Assembly: GCF_012317045.1 (NCBI RefSeq)
Contig: NZ_CP051154.1
Coordinates: 3,720,001 to 3,784,000 of the forward strand
Origin: Leifsonia sp. PS1209
GTDB taxonomy: Bacteria; Actinomycetota; Actinomycetes; Actinomycetales; Microbacteriaceae
Direction of reading: 5' to 3'
DNA length: 64,000 nucleotides
The translations under genes were made by a program, and so were the position numbers. Of the stretch, positions 43,770 through 52,699 are shown piece by piece (within the stretch, counting starts at the first letter, position 1; each line of letters opens with the position of its first letter). Under the pieces are notes generated by a model. The model was not told the DNA's origin. It did not search any database and saw only the letters and a list, made by a program, of their open reading frames with translations.

Positions 43770-45032
43770 GTGACAGCTTCTCTCCCGACCATTTCCCGGG
43801 TTCCGGCAGGACGCGGACTCGCCACGCTTCTGCTGGTGCTGACCGTCTTCGGCCCGATCTCGATGGACCTCTACCTTCCCGCCCTCCCCGCTCTCACCAC
43901 CGAGCTGGCGGCGGCGACCTCCACGGCGCAGCTTACCGTCACGGCCTGCCTGGTCGGGCTGGCGGCCGGGCAGCTGATCGCCGGGCCGCTGTCCGACCGG
44001 TTCGGGCGGCGGCGCCCCGCACTGATCGGCGTCGCGGCCTACGTGATCGTGTCGCTGCTCTGCGCGGTGAGTCCCACCGTCGAGACCCTCATCGCCGCCA
44101 GGCTGGTCCAGGGGATCGCCGGGGGCGTCGGCATCGTGATCGCGCAGGCAGCCGGGCGCGACGTGTACGACGGCGGCAGGCTCATCCGGTTCTACGGGCG
44201 ACTGACGGTGGTCGGCGGGTTCGCCGCGATCGTCGGGCCGCTGCTCGGCGGGGCGCTGACCGCGGTGCTCGACTGGCGCGGGCTCTTCCTGGTGCTCGCC
44301 GCGATCGGCGCCGTCATCCTCGGCTGGGTCGCCCTCCGGCTGCCGGAGACGCTGCACCCGGATGCACGCACGGCGGCGGGCTTCTCCGTCATCGGCCGCG
44401 ACCTGCGGCTGCTGTTCGCCGACCGCCGTTTCGTCGGCGCCGTGATCGCGCAGGGCTTCGTCTACGCAGCTCTGTTCGCGTATCTCAGCGGAGCGACCTA
44501 CGTGCTGCAGGGCGTCTACGGCTTGTCCCCGCAGGGCTACGCGGCCGCCTTCGGGCTGAACTCGGCCGGGTTCATGGTCTTCGGGTATCTGGCCGGACGC
44601 GCCAGCGAGACGTGGAGCGTGCTGGGCACGTTGGTCACCGGCCTCGCGGTGGCCGGGCTCGGGGCCGCAGGGCTGCTGGTCGCCGGACTGGCGCACGTCC
44701 CGCTGATCGTGGTCGTCGTCTCGCTTTTCCTCCTGGCGGCGGGGACCGCGATCACCAGCCCGCCGTCGACGACCATCGCACTGGCGGACTACCCGCAGAT
44801 CGCGGGGACCGCATCCTCTGTCCTGGGCGCTGCACGCTTCGCGTTCGGAGGCGTGGCCGCTCCGCTGGTCGGCGTCGCCGGCGCCCTGAGCATCCTGCCT
44901 CTCGGCCTGGTCACCTCGGTGTCGATCGTCCTGGCGATGGCCGCCGTGCTCGTCTTCCTCCTCCGTCCGGCGCGAGCGAGCGCCGGCATCACCCACCCCG
45001 CAACGGAAGGAACCCCAACATGCGTGGAGTAG
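43770..45032 (+). CDS. MFS transporter, Bcr/CflA type
   Basis: The 420-residue, 12-helix drug exporter carries the Bcr/CflA signatures: GPISMDLYLPALPALTTEL in helix 1, GPLSDRFGRRRPAL after helix 2 and LVQGIAGGVGIVIAQAAGRDVY. GTG 43770 is chosen, with GTG 43758 as alternative. It is the first gene of an operon with dehydrogenase, cupin and carboxymuconolactone decarboxylase-like genes; its end overlaps the dehydrogenase start by 13 bases. Likely role: export of a toxic compound sensed by the divergent regulator. Confidence 0.87.
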   Translation: MTASLPTISRVPAGRGLATLLLVLTVFGPISMDLYLPALPALTTELAAATSTAQLTVTACLVGLAAGQLIAGPLSDRFGRRRPALIGVAAYVIVSLLCAVSPTVETLIAARLVQGIAGGVGIVIAQAAGRDVYDGGRLIRFYGRLTVVGGFAAIVGPLLGGALTAVLDWRGLFLVLAAIGAVILGWVALRLPETLHPDARTAAGFSVIGRDLRLLFADRRFVGAVIAQGFVYAALFAYLSGATYVLQGVYGLSPQGYAAAFGLNSAGFMVFGYLAGRASETWSVLGTLVTGLAVAGLGAAGLLVAGLAHVPLIVVVVSLFLLAAGTAITSPPSTTIALADYPQIAGTASSVLGAARFAFGGVAAPLVGVAGALSILPLGLVTSVSIVLAMAAVLVFLLRPARASAGITHPATEGTPTCVE

Positions 45033-46051
45033 TCATGTACGCACCCCGGGATGTGCGCGTCGAAGAGCGCGCGGACCCCACCATCCAGGAGCCGACGGAT
45101 GCGATCATCCGCGTCTCCGCCGCCTGCATCTGCGGTTCAGACCTGTGGCCGTACCGCGGCACGGACGAGCTCACCGGCCCGACACCGATGGGGCACGAAT
45201 ACGTCGGAGTGGTCGAGCAGCTCGGCGACGACGTGAAGAACGTGAAGGTCGGGGACTTCGTGGTCGGGTCGTTCTTCGCCTCCGACAACACCTGCGAACT
45301 CTGCCGGGCGGGATACCAGTCCCACTGCATCCATCGGGTGCCGATGGGCACGCTCGGCACCCAGGCGGAACTCCTCCGGGTGCCGCTGGCGGACGGCACG
45401 CTCGTCGCCACCGCGACGGCTCCCACCCCGCGGCAGGTCCGCGGACTGCTCGCCGCCTCCGACGTGCTCGGCACCGGATGGTTCGCGGCCGTCGCTGCCG
45501 AGGCCGGTCCTGGGAAGACGGTCGCGGTCGTCGGTGACGGCGCGGTCGGCCTCCTCGGCGTGCTCGCGGCGAAGCAGCTCGGTGCCGACCGCATCATCGC
45601 GATGAGCCGCCACGCCGACCGGCAGGCGCTCGCTCGCCGCTTCGGAGCGACGGACATCGTCGAGGAGCGCTGGGACGACGGCGTCGCGAAGATCCAGGCA
45701 CTCACCGACGGGCTCGGCGCGCACTCGGTCATCGAGGCCGTCGGCACCCAGGAGTCGATGATGCAGGCCATCCGGGCCACCCGGCCGGGCGGACACGTCG
45801 GCTACGTCGGCGTCTCGCACGGGGTGGAACTGCCCGGCGAAGAACTGTTCTTCTCCGGCGTGCACCTGCACGGCGGTCCCGCCCCGGTCCGCCGCTTCCT
45901 CCCCGAGCTGATCGGGTTGATCATGAATGACGACATCGACGCAGGAGCGGTCTTCGACCTCACCCTGCCGCTCGAGGAGGCGGCAGAGGGATACCGGGCG
46001 ATGGATGAGCGCCGCGCCACCAAAGTGCTGCTGGAAACGGAGAACGCATGA
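45020..46051 (+). CDS. Zinc-dependent alcohol dehydrogenase-like protein
   Basis: This 343-residue medium-chain dehydrogenase has CICGSDLWPY and GHEYVGVV as catalytic zinc ligands, and the Rossmann VVGDGAVGLLGVLAA. The structural zinc site is reduced (NTCELCRAGYQSHC has three Cys). The AAGGAA site before ATG 45020 supports the start, inside the end of the MFS gene. Close relatives are annotated as IMP dehydrogenase-like or alcohol dehydrogenases; the substrate is open. The stop overlaps the cupin gene. Confidence 0.88.
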   Translation: MRGVVMYAPRDVRVEERADPTIQEPTDAIIRVSAACICGSDLWPYRGTDELTGPTPMGHEYVGVVEQLGDDVKNVKVGDFVVGSFFASDNTCELCRAGYQSHCIHRVPMGTLGTQAELLRVPLADGTLVATATAPTPRQVRGLLAASDVLGTGWFAAVAAEAGPGKTVAVVGDGAVGLLGVLAAKQLGADRIIAMSRHADRQALARRFGATDIVEERWDDGVAKIQALTDGLGAHSVIEAVGTQESMMQAIRATRPGGHVGYVGVSHGVELPGEELFFSGVHLHGGPAPVRRFLPELIGLIMNDDIDAGAVFDLTLPLEEAAEGYRAMDERRATKVLLETENA

Positions 46052-46455
46052 ACATCGAACCGACCATTTCCACCGTCAAGAATCCGCCGGAGCAGTTCGC
46101 CGGCGACGTCTGGGTCGACCCGATCGCCGCGCCGCACGAGGCGGACCAGCGGATGACCGCAGCCCTCGTGCGCTTCGCGCCGGGCGCCCGCACGGCCTGG
46201 CACTCGCACGCGAGAGGCCAGTACCTGCGGGTCACTGCCGGCGTCGCGCGCTTCGGCGACCGCGACGGCACCATCATCGAGGTGCATCCCGGCCAGACGC
46301 TCTACACGCCGCCCGGCCAGGACCACTGGCACGCCGCAGCCCCCGGATGCTTCATGGAGCACATCGCGCTGCTGGAGTCCGCGGACGACCCTGCAGACAC
46401 CACCACCTGGAAAGAGCACATCACCGACGACGAGTACGAAGGACGGCGACCGTGA
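46048..46455 (+). CDS. Cupin domain protein
   Basis: This 135-residue single-domain cupin has metal-binding residues consistent with motif 1 (TAWHSHARGQYLRV) and motif 2 (PPGQDHWHAAAPG). It resembles cupins paired with carboxymuconolactone decarboxylase-like proteins, several of which form quinone or gamma-carboxy lactone related modules. It starts in the ATGA overlap with the dehydrogenase and ends in a GTGA overlap with the next gene. It could isomerise or oxidise an aromatic-derived compound; that is speculative. Confidence 0.85.
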   Translation: MNIEPTISTVKNPPEQFAGDVWVDPIAAPHEADQRMTAALVRFAPGARTAWHSHARGQYLRVTAGVARFGDRDGTIIEVHPGQTLYTPPGQDHWHAAAPGCFMEHIALLESADDPADTTTWKEHITDDEYEGRRP

Positions 46456-46841
46456 ACGACGAGACGACCGGCTGGACCGGCGGCAAGCGCGCCTTCGGGG
46501 ACTTCGCCCCCGGCATCGCCCACTACACCGACCGTGTGCTGTTCGACGAGGTGTGGGAGCGACAGGATCTCAGCAAGCGCGACCGCAGCCTGATCACCGT
46601 CGCCGCACTCGTGGCGGGCGGCAACGTCGACCAGCTGCGCTTCCACCTGCCGTTCGCCCGCGACAACGGGGTGACCCGGGATGAACTGGTCGAGGCGATC
46701 ACGCACCTCGCGTTCTACTGCGGCTGGCCGAAGGCGATGACGGCGATGACGGTCGCGAAGGAGGTCTTCGGCGGCGACGATGCCTCGGCGGTGCGACGGC
46801 CGCTGGGTGACGGCGGACAGGTGACGGCGGCTGGGCGCTAG
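46452..46841 (+). CDS. Carboxymuconolactone decarboxylase family protein
   Basis: The 129-residue AhpD-like/CMD fold protein contains the WERQDLSKRDRSLITVAALVAGG and LRFHLPFARDNGVTRDELVEAI segments. There is no CxxC catalytic pair, so it is not an AhpD peroxidase; a decarboxylase or structural CMD role is likelier. GTG 46452 overlaps the cupin stop. It is the last gene of the operon under the MmyB-type regulator, next to a convergent DUF1801 gene three bases away. Confidence 0.88.
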   Translation: MNDETTGWTGGKRAFGDFAPGIAHYTDRVLFDEVWERQDLSKRDRSLITVAALVAGGNVDQLRFHLPFARDNGVTRDELVEAITHLAFYCGWPKAMTAMTVAKEVFGGDDASAVRRPLGDGGQVTAAGR

Positions 46842-46843
46842 CG

Positions 46844-47260
46844 TCAGCGCCCGACCGCGATCCTCAGGATGGCGGCGATGCGCTCCTTGTCCGCGTCGTC
46901 CATGCTGGTGACGGCGAAGCCGACCGGCCACAGGTTGCCGTCGTCCAGCTTCGCCGCCTGCTGGAACTCGATGGTGGCGTAACGGATCTTGAACTTCGAG
47001 CCCGGCTTGAACGCGACGACCGTCTTGCCGTCCGCGTCGGCGTACGCGGGCATCCCGTACCAGGTCTTGGCGGCGAGCGACGTGTTCTCGGCGACGAGCG
47101 CGTGGAACGCCTCGGCGAGCTCCTTGTCCGCGCCGGTCATGGCGGCGATGGCGGCATCGCACGCCGCTGCGGCGTCTGCCCCCTCCTGCGCGGCCTTCTT
47201 CTCTGCGACGGCGGCCTTGATCGCGGCCTTCTCTTCTTTGCTGAACGTGGTGGTTGCCAT
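46844..47260 (-). CDS. DUF1801 (YdhG-like) protein
   Basis: The 138-residue protein has a Lys/Ala-rich amphipathic N-terminal helix (1-35) and a DUF1801-like domain (about 40-135) with AKTWYGMPAYADADGKTVVAFKPG and IEFQQAAKLDDGNLWPVGFAV. Homologues are called iron chaperones or YdhG; firm function is lacking. GAGGAG precedes ATG 47260. It is monocistronic and convergent with the CMD gene. Confidence 0.8.
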   Translation of the reverse strand: MATTTFSKEEKAAIKAAVAEKKAAQEGADAAAACDAAIAAMTGADKELAEAFHALVAENTSLAAKTWYGMPAYADADGKTVVAFKPGSKFKIRYATIEFQQAAKLDDGNLWPVGFAVTSMDDADKERIAAILRIAVGR

Positions 47261-47406
47261 GGTGTCTCCTCTGCCAGGGTTCCGGTGAACTGCCGCCAAT
47301 CTACGACGGGGCCGGATGCGGCCGCTTCTCGAAACCTGCTCGATCCGTTCGGCGGGCGCGTCGGGCGTGCGGCGCGCATCCCGTGTCGTCGGAGGATATG
47401 GCGAGG

Positions 47407-49068
47407 TCACACCCCGGCGGGCTGCCGCACGCGCGTCGCCGCCCCGGCGGCCCAGGTGCGGTAGCCGCCGTCGAGGTTGACGACGTCGAACCCGTGCTGG
47501 GCGAGGATGCGGGCGGCGGTGTGACCGCGCTGGCCCACCTGGCAGTGCACGACGAGCGGCCCATCCGGAAGCTCGGCGAGCCGGGACCGCAGCTCGTCGA
47601 CCGGGATGTTGAGCGCATCCGGGATCGCGCCGGCCGCGTGCTCGCCGGCCGTGCGCACGTCGATGAGCGTTGCTCCCGCGGCCACGGCATCCTCGAGTTC
47701 GTGCCACTGGATCGCGGCCGTGGCGCCAGTGCGCAGGTTGTCAGCGACGTAGCCGAGCTGGTTCACCGGGTCTTTGGCGGAGCCGAACTGCGGTGCGTAC
47801 GCGAGCTCGAGCCGGGCGAGGCCGGAGGCGGTGATGCCACCCGCCACTGCCACCGCCAGGACGTCGATGCGCTTGTCGACACCATCGCCGCCGACGATCT
47901 GGGCGCCGAGGATCGCGTCGCTCTCCGGATCGACCAGCAGCTTCATCGACATCGACTGCGCGCCGGGATAGTAGGTCGCGTGCGACGCGGGATGCGTGTG
48001 GATGACCCGATGCGCGCGCCTGGCAGACACCAGCTGCCGCTCGCTCCAGCCGACCTTCGCCGCGACCGTGTCGAACACCTTCACGATGGCGGTGCCGAGC
48101 GCGGGCGTGTTCCGCTCCGGACGCCCGGCGATCACGTCGGCGACCGAGCGGCCGTGCCGGTTGGCGAGCCCGGCCATCGTGACCAGCGCCTCCCCGCCCG
48201 ACAGCGCGTCGACCTTTTCGACGCCGTCGCCCACCGCGTAGATGTGCTGGTCGCTGGTGCGGTTGCTCTCGTCCACGGCGATCCCGCCGGTCGGGCCGAG
48301 CGTCAGCCCGGCCGTGCGCGCCAGGTCCACGCTCGGCACCACGCCGGACGCGTCGACGATGAAGTCGGGCCGCAGCACACTGCCGTCGTCGAGCACGACG
48401 ACGCCATCCTGCACCGTGTCGATCGTGACCGAGGTGCGCACGTCGACGCCGTGGCTGCGCAGCTCGGCCTCCAGCTGCACCACCATCTCGGCGTCCAGCG
48501 GGGTCAGGATGTGCGGGCCGCGCTGGATGAGCGTGACGTGGATCCCGCGCCGCACCAGGTTCTCGACGGCCTCCAGGCCGATGAACCCGCCGCCGACCAC
48601 CAGCGCGGAGGGGTCGCCTGCGCCGTCCTCCGCTGTTTCCAGCAGCGCGCCGATCGCGTCGACATCCTCCACGGTGCGCAGCGTGTGGGTGGGGATTCCG
48701 GGATGTCCCGCCGCCTCGCGCGCGGTCGCTCCGACGGCCAGAACCAGCTCGTCGTACGCCTCGGTCGAGGTCTCCCCCGACGCGTGATCGAGGACCGTCA
48801 CCGTGCGGGCTGCGGCGTCGATGAAGAGGACCTCATGGCCGGTCCGCACATCCAGCCGGAACCGGGATGCGAGAGACTGCGGCGTCTGCAGCAGCAGCGC
48901 CGACCGGTCACTGATCACGCCGCCGACGTAGTACGGGAGGCCGCAGTTCGCGTACGAGACGTACGGGCCACGCTCGAAGACCACGATCTCGCGCTGCTCA
49001 TCGAGCCGACGCAGCCGGGTCGCTGCCGACATGCCTCCGGCGACGCCGCCGATGATGACGGTTCTCAT
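47407..49068 (-). CDS. CoA-disulfide reductase / rhodanese fusion
   Basis: The 553-residue flavoprotein has an N-terminal FAD domain (GGVAGGMSAATRLR at 8-21) and redox Cys42 in YVSYANCGLPYYVGG, characteristic of CoA-disulfide/persulfide reductases. A second nucleotide-binding motif GGGFIGLEAVE and a dimerisation domain follow. The C-terminal rhodanese domain (about 465-553) has a catalytic Cys in VVHCQVGQRG. Enzymes of this layout (CoADR-Rhd) reduce CoA persulfide or polysulfide with NAD(P)H. It is divergent from a CstR-like repressor and its operators, so sulfide/persulfide stress is the likely inducer. Confidence 0.92.
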   Translation of the reverse strand: MRTVIIGGVAGGMSAATRLRRLDEQREIVVFERGPYVSYANCGLPYYVGGVISDRSALLLQTPQSLASRFRLDVRTGHEVLFIDAAARTVTVLDHASGETSTEAYDELVLAVGATAREAAGHPGIPTHTLRTVEDVDAIGALLETAEDGAGDPSALVVGGGFIGLEAVENLVRRGIHVTLIQRGPHILTPLDAEMVVQLEAELRSHGVDVRTSVTIDTVQDGVVVLDDGSVLRPDFIVDASGVVPSVDLARTAGLTLGPTGGIAVDESNRTSDQHIYAVGDGVEKVDALSGGEALVTMAGLANRHGRSVADVIAGRPERNTPALGTAIVKVFDTVAAKVGWSERQLVSARRAHRVIHTHPASHATYYPGAQSMSMKLLVDPESDAILGAQIVGGDGVDKRIDVLAVAVAGGITASGLARLELAYAPQFGSAKDPVNQLGYVADNLRTGATAAIQWHELEDAVAAGATLIDVRTAGEHAAGAIPDALNIPVDELRSRLAELPDGPLVVHCQVGQRGHTAARILAQHGFDVVNLDGGYRTWAAGAATRVRQPAGV

Positions 49069-49096
49069 TCCTGTCTGCCTCCTCGGGCGGTTTGGT

Positions 49097-49134
49097 ATAC
49101 CCTCCCGGGTATCGTACGATACGGAGGGGGGTAT
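49097..49134. promoter_or_regulatory. CstR/CsoR-type operator pair
   Basis: ATACCC-TCCC-GGGTAT at 49097-49112 is a perfect 6-4-6 palindrome; ATACGG-AGGG-GGGTAT at 49119-49134 is a second copy with two mismatches, 22 bases away. The pattern is that of CsoR/CstR family operators. It sits between the divergent CoA-disulfide reductase and small Cys protein genes. Confidence 0.85.
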
Positions 49135-49173
49135 ACGAAATCGCCCCTCAACCCGAGAAAGAGGATCCACCCC

Positions 49174-49359
49174 GTGTGTTACCCCGTCACCTGCACCACC
49201 TGCGGCAAGACCACCTGGAACGGCTGCGGCCAGCACGTCGCCGAGGTCCGCAAGCGCGTCCCGGCGAACGAGTGGTGCAACGGCACCCACACCGACGCGG
49301 AAAAGGCGGCGGCGGCACCCACCAGTGGCTTCTTCGCGCGCCTGTTCGGCAAAAGCTGA
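49174..49359 (+). CDS. Small cysteine-containing protein, CstR operon
   Basis: The 61-residue protein starts at GTG 49174 after AAAGAGGA. It contains CYPVTCTTCGKTTWNGCGQH, a CxxC-x-type pattern with an added Cys-x-x-His, and one more Cys, suggesting a zinc ribbon or a persulfide-accepting site. Similar short proteins are frequent beside CsoR/CstR genes in actinobacteria. The function is unknown. The CstR-like gene follows 33 bases downstream. Confidence 0.75.
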   Translation: MCYPVTCTTCGKTTWNGCGQHVAEVRKRVPANEWCNGTHTDAEKAAAAPTSGFFARLFGKS

Positions 49360-49665
<306 letters not shown>

Positions 49666-49739
49666 CACACGCCGGATGCGTCGGGAGGCAGAGGTTTGGC
49701 CACAGACCGCCGCCCGGTCGGCTCGCATCCGGCACGGCC

Positions 49740-50507
49740 TCACCGATCGAGCTGAAGGCGATGCCAACTGACGATGGTCGCAGCGATACCCGCACCGGGG
49801 AGCACGAGCGACCAGAGCAGGGTGCCGACAGTCGAGGGGGAGGGCGCGAGGGCCCAAAGCGCTGGAGCCGACGGTGGATACCAGCTGCCTCCGCCAGAGA
49901 AGACGATTACCTGGGCGCTCGCCATGAGGACGACCGTTGTGGCGATACCGCCCATCAGCCCGCGACTGAGCGTGGACACCCACGCGGCGGGCACGGTCAT
50001 GCCTGCGGTCGTCAGCAGCAGCACCGGCAGACGCCCGACCACCGTCTCCAGATCTGTCGCCCGCGGAGCACCTAACCCGATCAGGAAACCCGCGGCCAGC
50101 AGGGCTGCAACGAGGCCGGCCGCCACGCAGACCGTCCACACGAAGAAGGCAGTCAGCTTGGCTGCGGCGAGCGACATCCTGGAGACCGGGAGGGCGAACA
50201 GTCCCGGGATGGTCCCTTCGGCGAACTCGCGCCCGAAGCTCCAGCTGATCAGGATGCCACAAGCGCCGGCTCCCGCCGCTCCGGTAACCTGCAGCGCGGT
50301 ATCGACGTAGCCGGCCCATCCGCCACCCCGGACGACGGGGCCCAGCTTCGCGACGACCTCGGGCGGCCCGTCCGCGACCGCGACGATGACCGAGGCGCTG
50401 ATGGCAACGACGCCGAGGACTAGGAGCGCGGCGGCCACGATGGGCACGCGAGCACGGACCGACTTGCCCACCTCGACCGCGATGGCCGTCGCGAACACCC
50501 CGCTCAT
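49740..50507 (-). CDS. ABC transporter permease
   Basis: The 255-residue ABC-2-like permease has about six hydrophobic segments; the ISWSFGREFAEGTIPGLFALPVSRMSL stretch between helices 2 and 3 is the usual intracellular coupling loop. ATG 50507 overlaps the ATPase stop (ATGA). The substrate is unknown: bacitracin-like peptide or lipid export are options for this family. Its stop lies 75 bases from the cstR-like gene, on the opposite strand. Confidence 0.85.
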   Translation of the reverse strand: MSGVFATAIAVEVGKSVRARVPIVAAALLVLGVVAISASVIVAVADGPPEVVAKLGPVVRGGGWAGYVDTALQVTGAAGAGACGILISWSFGREFAEGTIPGLFALPVSRMSLAAAKLTAFFVWTVCVAAGLVAALLAAGFLIGLGAPRATDLETVVGRLPVLLLTTAGMTVPAAWVSTLSRGLMGGIATTVVLMASAQVIVFSGGGSWYPPSAPALWALAPSPSTVGTLLWSLVLPGAGIAATIVSWHRLQLDR

Positions 50508-51247
50508 GGTGCTTCCTCTGCACGCGACCGGCGCTGTTCATCGTCAGCGAGGACAAGAGCGAAGAAGGCCCGCTCGAGCTCGGAACCGCCGGGCGTCAAG
50601 CGGCCGATGATGCGCCCATCATTGATGACGGTGATGCGATCGGCGACGCGAGACACCTCGTCGAGATGGTGGCTGGAGATGAGGATGGCTGCGCCTGCTC
50701 CGGCACGCCGTCGAAGCTCTTCCCGGAGCAGGATGGTCCCCGACGGGTCGAGACCGGTAGTCGGCTCGTCCAGGACCACGAAGTCCGGATCATGTTGGAG
50801 GGCGGCAGCCAGGCCGAGCCGCTGCCTGTTACCGAATGAAAGGGTACGTGCACGGCGGCGCGCGTATCGCGACAGCCCGAACTCTTCGATGCTCGTGCCG
50901 ACAAGCGCATCCCGCCTGCTCCTGGGGACACCGTGTAGGGCGGCCGACATTCGCAGATTGCCGGCAACGGTGAACTCACCATAGATCAACGCGCCCTCAA
51001 CGAGATGCCCTACCCGCGACCACACCTCGGCGGGCGCCGAGCGTACCGGGTAGTCGCCGATCCGGATGGTCCCTGACGCCGGCCGAATCATGCCGAGCAG
51101 CACCTTCATCAGAGTGGACTTGCCAGCTCCATTCAATCCGACCAAGGCGTGCACCTGTCCCGGCGCCACCTTCAGATCGACACCGCTGATGCCGGCTCCG
51201 CCCGCATAGGTCCGGGTGACTCCGGACAGCACCATGCCGCTCGACAT
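50504..51247 (-). CDS. ABC transporter ATP-binding protein
   Basis: The 247-residue ATPase has a Walker A GLNGAGKST, a variant signature LSFGNRQRLGLA in place of LSGGQ, and Walker B VVLDEPTTGLDPSG. It resembles ATPases of peptide-resistance exporters (BcrA type). ATG 51247 is used; GTG 51250 is adjacent and equivalent. It is coupled to the permease gene. No histidine kinase or sensor gene is next to it. Confidence 0.9.
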   Translation of the reverse strand: MSSGMVLSGVTRTYAGGAGISGVDLKVAPGQVHALVGLNGAGKSTLMKVLLGMIRPASGTIRIGDYPVRSAPAEVWSRVGHLVEGALIYGEFTVAGNLRMSAALHGVPRSRRDALVGTSIEEFGLSRYARRRARTLSFGNRQRLGLAAALQHDPDFVVLDEPTTGLDPSGTILLREELRRRAGAGAAILISSHHLDEVSRVADRITVINDGRIIGRLTPGGSELERAFFALVLADDEQRRSRAEEAP

Positions 51248-51602
51248 CACTCGTCCGCTTCTTCTTCGGCCTCCGCAGCACTAAGCCGCAGCGACCCGAT
51301 CCGGCGCTCACGCCACGTCGGGCCGGACCGGACACGTCGGGAAATCGCGCGAGTGGCTGTTGTCGAGGTTGCAACCGGGGGCATGGGTGCTCCGTCCTTC
51401 ACGAGGACGACCAGTCAGGTCTTCCGCCGACCAGACTTCCCGGCACACCAGACGACATAATACCCCCGCCAGCCTTCTCCCGGACGCTGCAAGACTGCTG
51501 GCGGATGGCGCGATCCTGGACGGAGACGCTGTGGCACCGGTTCACATTCGAGACCGGTGAGGACCGAGGTCACGTGTGCGCGCGGTGGCTTGATCGGATC
51601 CT
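51248..51602. other. Non-coding divergent region upstream of ctaG
   Basis: I see no convincing gene. Two inverted repeats are present: CCGCCAGC/GCTGGCGG around 51468-51512 and CACCGGT/ACCGGTG around 51535-51561. They could be upstream regulatory DNA for either divergent transcript. Confidence 0.4.
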
Positions 51603-51644
51603 TTCGTCGCCGCGACCGAGTCGTGTACAGTTGCAACTGTTGCA
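51603..51644 (+). promoter_or_regulatory. ctaG operon promoter with MarR-type palindrome
   Basis: TTCGTC (51603-51608), 17 bases, then TACAGT (51626-51631) form a plausible promoter. TGCAAC-T-GTTGCA (51632-51644), a perfect 6-bp-arm palindrome, covers the start site and touches the ATG. The same palindrome with a different centre base lies in front of the marR gene at 57288-57300. Confidence 0.7.
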
Positions 51645-52699
51645 TGAATGCATCAGTCACCGTACCCCAGCTGCTCTCCGGGTCAACGCCTCCCGTCGAC
51701 CCGCCATCCGTGCACGCCATGAGCGGTCTTATGTGGATGCCAATGGCGCCGCCCACGTTCGCTCGGATGGTCGCACTCCATCCGCAACCCATCCCGGTCA
51801 TCCCCGTGCTGATGCTCGCCTTGGCGGGACTCTATGTCACCGGCACCGTCGTTCTGCGGCGCCGAGGAGACCGTTGGCCGGTGAGCCGGATCGCGTTCTG
51901 GTCGCTCGGAATCCTGACGGTGCTCGCCATGACGGCCACCGGTATCGACGGGTACGGGATGGAACTGTTCAGCGCGCACATGATCCAGCACATGGTGCTG
52001 TCGATGCTCGCCCCGATCTTCCTCGTGCTCGGCGCCCCGATCACCCTCGCTCTCCGCGCGCTACCAGCCCGGCCGGCAGGTAAACGGTCGGCGAGATCGG
52101 TTCTGCTCGCCGTGCTCCATAGCCCCCCGGCGCGGTTCGTCGCGCACCCCGCCACGGCGCTGGTGCTCTTCCTCGCCAGCCTGTACGGCCTGTACTTCAC
52201 ACCGATCTTCGACTGGCTGATGGGCACCATGTGGGGCCACAACCTGATGCTGCTGCACTTCATCGCCATCGGGTTCCTCTACTTCTGGTGTGTGCTCGGC
52301 GTCGACCCCACGCCACGCCGGGCCTCCCGCGGGCTGCGGAAGTATGCGGCCCCGACGGTGCGGATCCTGGAGCTGGCGGCGACAGCGCCCTTCCACGCCT
52401 TCTTCGGCGTGATGCTGATGATGGCGGTGAGTCTCGTGGTCGGGTTCTACCGTGTGCCGATCCCGGGCTGGGAAATCGCACCGCTGGCGGATCAGGCGGT
52501 CGGCGGTGGGATCGCCTGGGGCTTCACCGAATTGCCCACCTTGTTTGTGCTCGGTGTCCTGTTCCTGCAGTGGCAGCGTTCGGACGAGCGGGCCACGCGA
52601 CGGGAGGAGCGATCGGCGGCGCGCGCCGAGGGGGAGCGGCTGGCCTACAACGAGTACCTCCAACGTCTGGCAGCTCACGACCGAGGTGGCCCCCGATGA
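51644..52699 (+). CDS. CtaG-like cytochrome c oxidase assembly membrane protein
   Basis: The 351-residue protein belongs to the CtaG_Caa3 family. Seven to nine helices and conserved His are visible (LFSAHMIQHMVLSMLAP, WGHNLMLLHFIAIGFLYFW). Such proteins help copper insertion into the cytochrome oxidase Cu-B site. The start ATG 51644 lies close after a -10 and overlaps an operator; ATG 51719 is a shorter alternative. The stop overlaps the CcdA-like gene. The same operon has SCO and thioredoxin-like functions, so copper or haem-copper assembly and thiol control are the likely theme. Confidence 0.85.
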   Translation: MNASVTVPQLLSGSTPPVDPPSVHAMSGLMWMPMAPPTFARMVALHPQPIPVIPVLMLALAGLYVTGTVVLRRRGDRWPVSRIAFWSLGILTVLAMTATGIDGYGMELFSAHMIQHMVLSMLAPIFLVLGAPITLALRALPARPAGKRSARSVLLAVLHSPPARFVAHPATALVLFLASLYGLYFTPIFDWLMGTMWGHNLMLLHFIAIGFLYFWCVLGVDPTPRRASRGLRKYAAPTVRILELAATAPFHAFFGVMLMMAVSLVVGFYRVPIPGWEIAPLADQAVGGGIAWGFTELPTLFVLGVLFLQWQRSDERATRREERSAARAEGERLAYNEYLQRLAAHDRGGPR

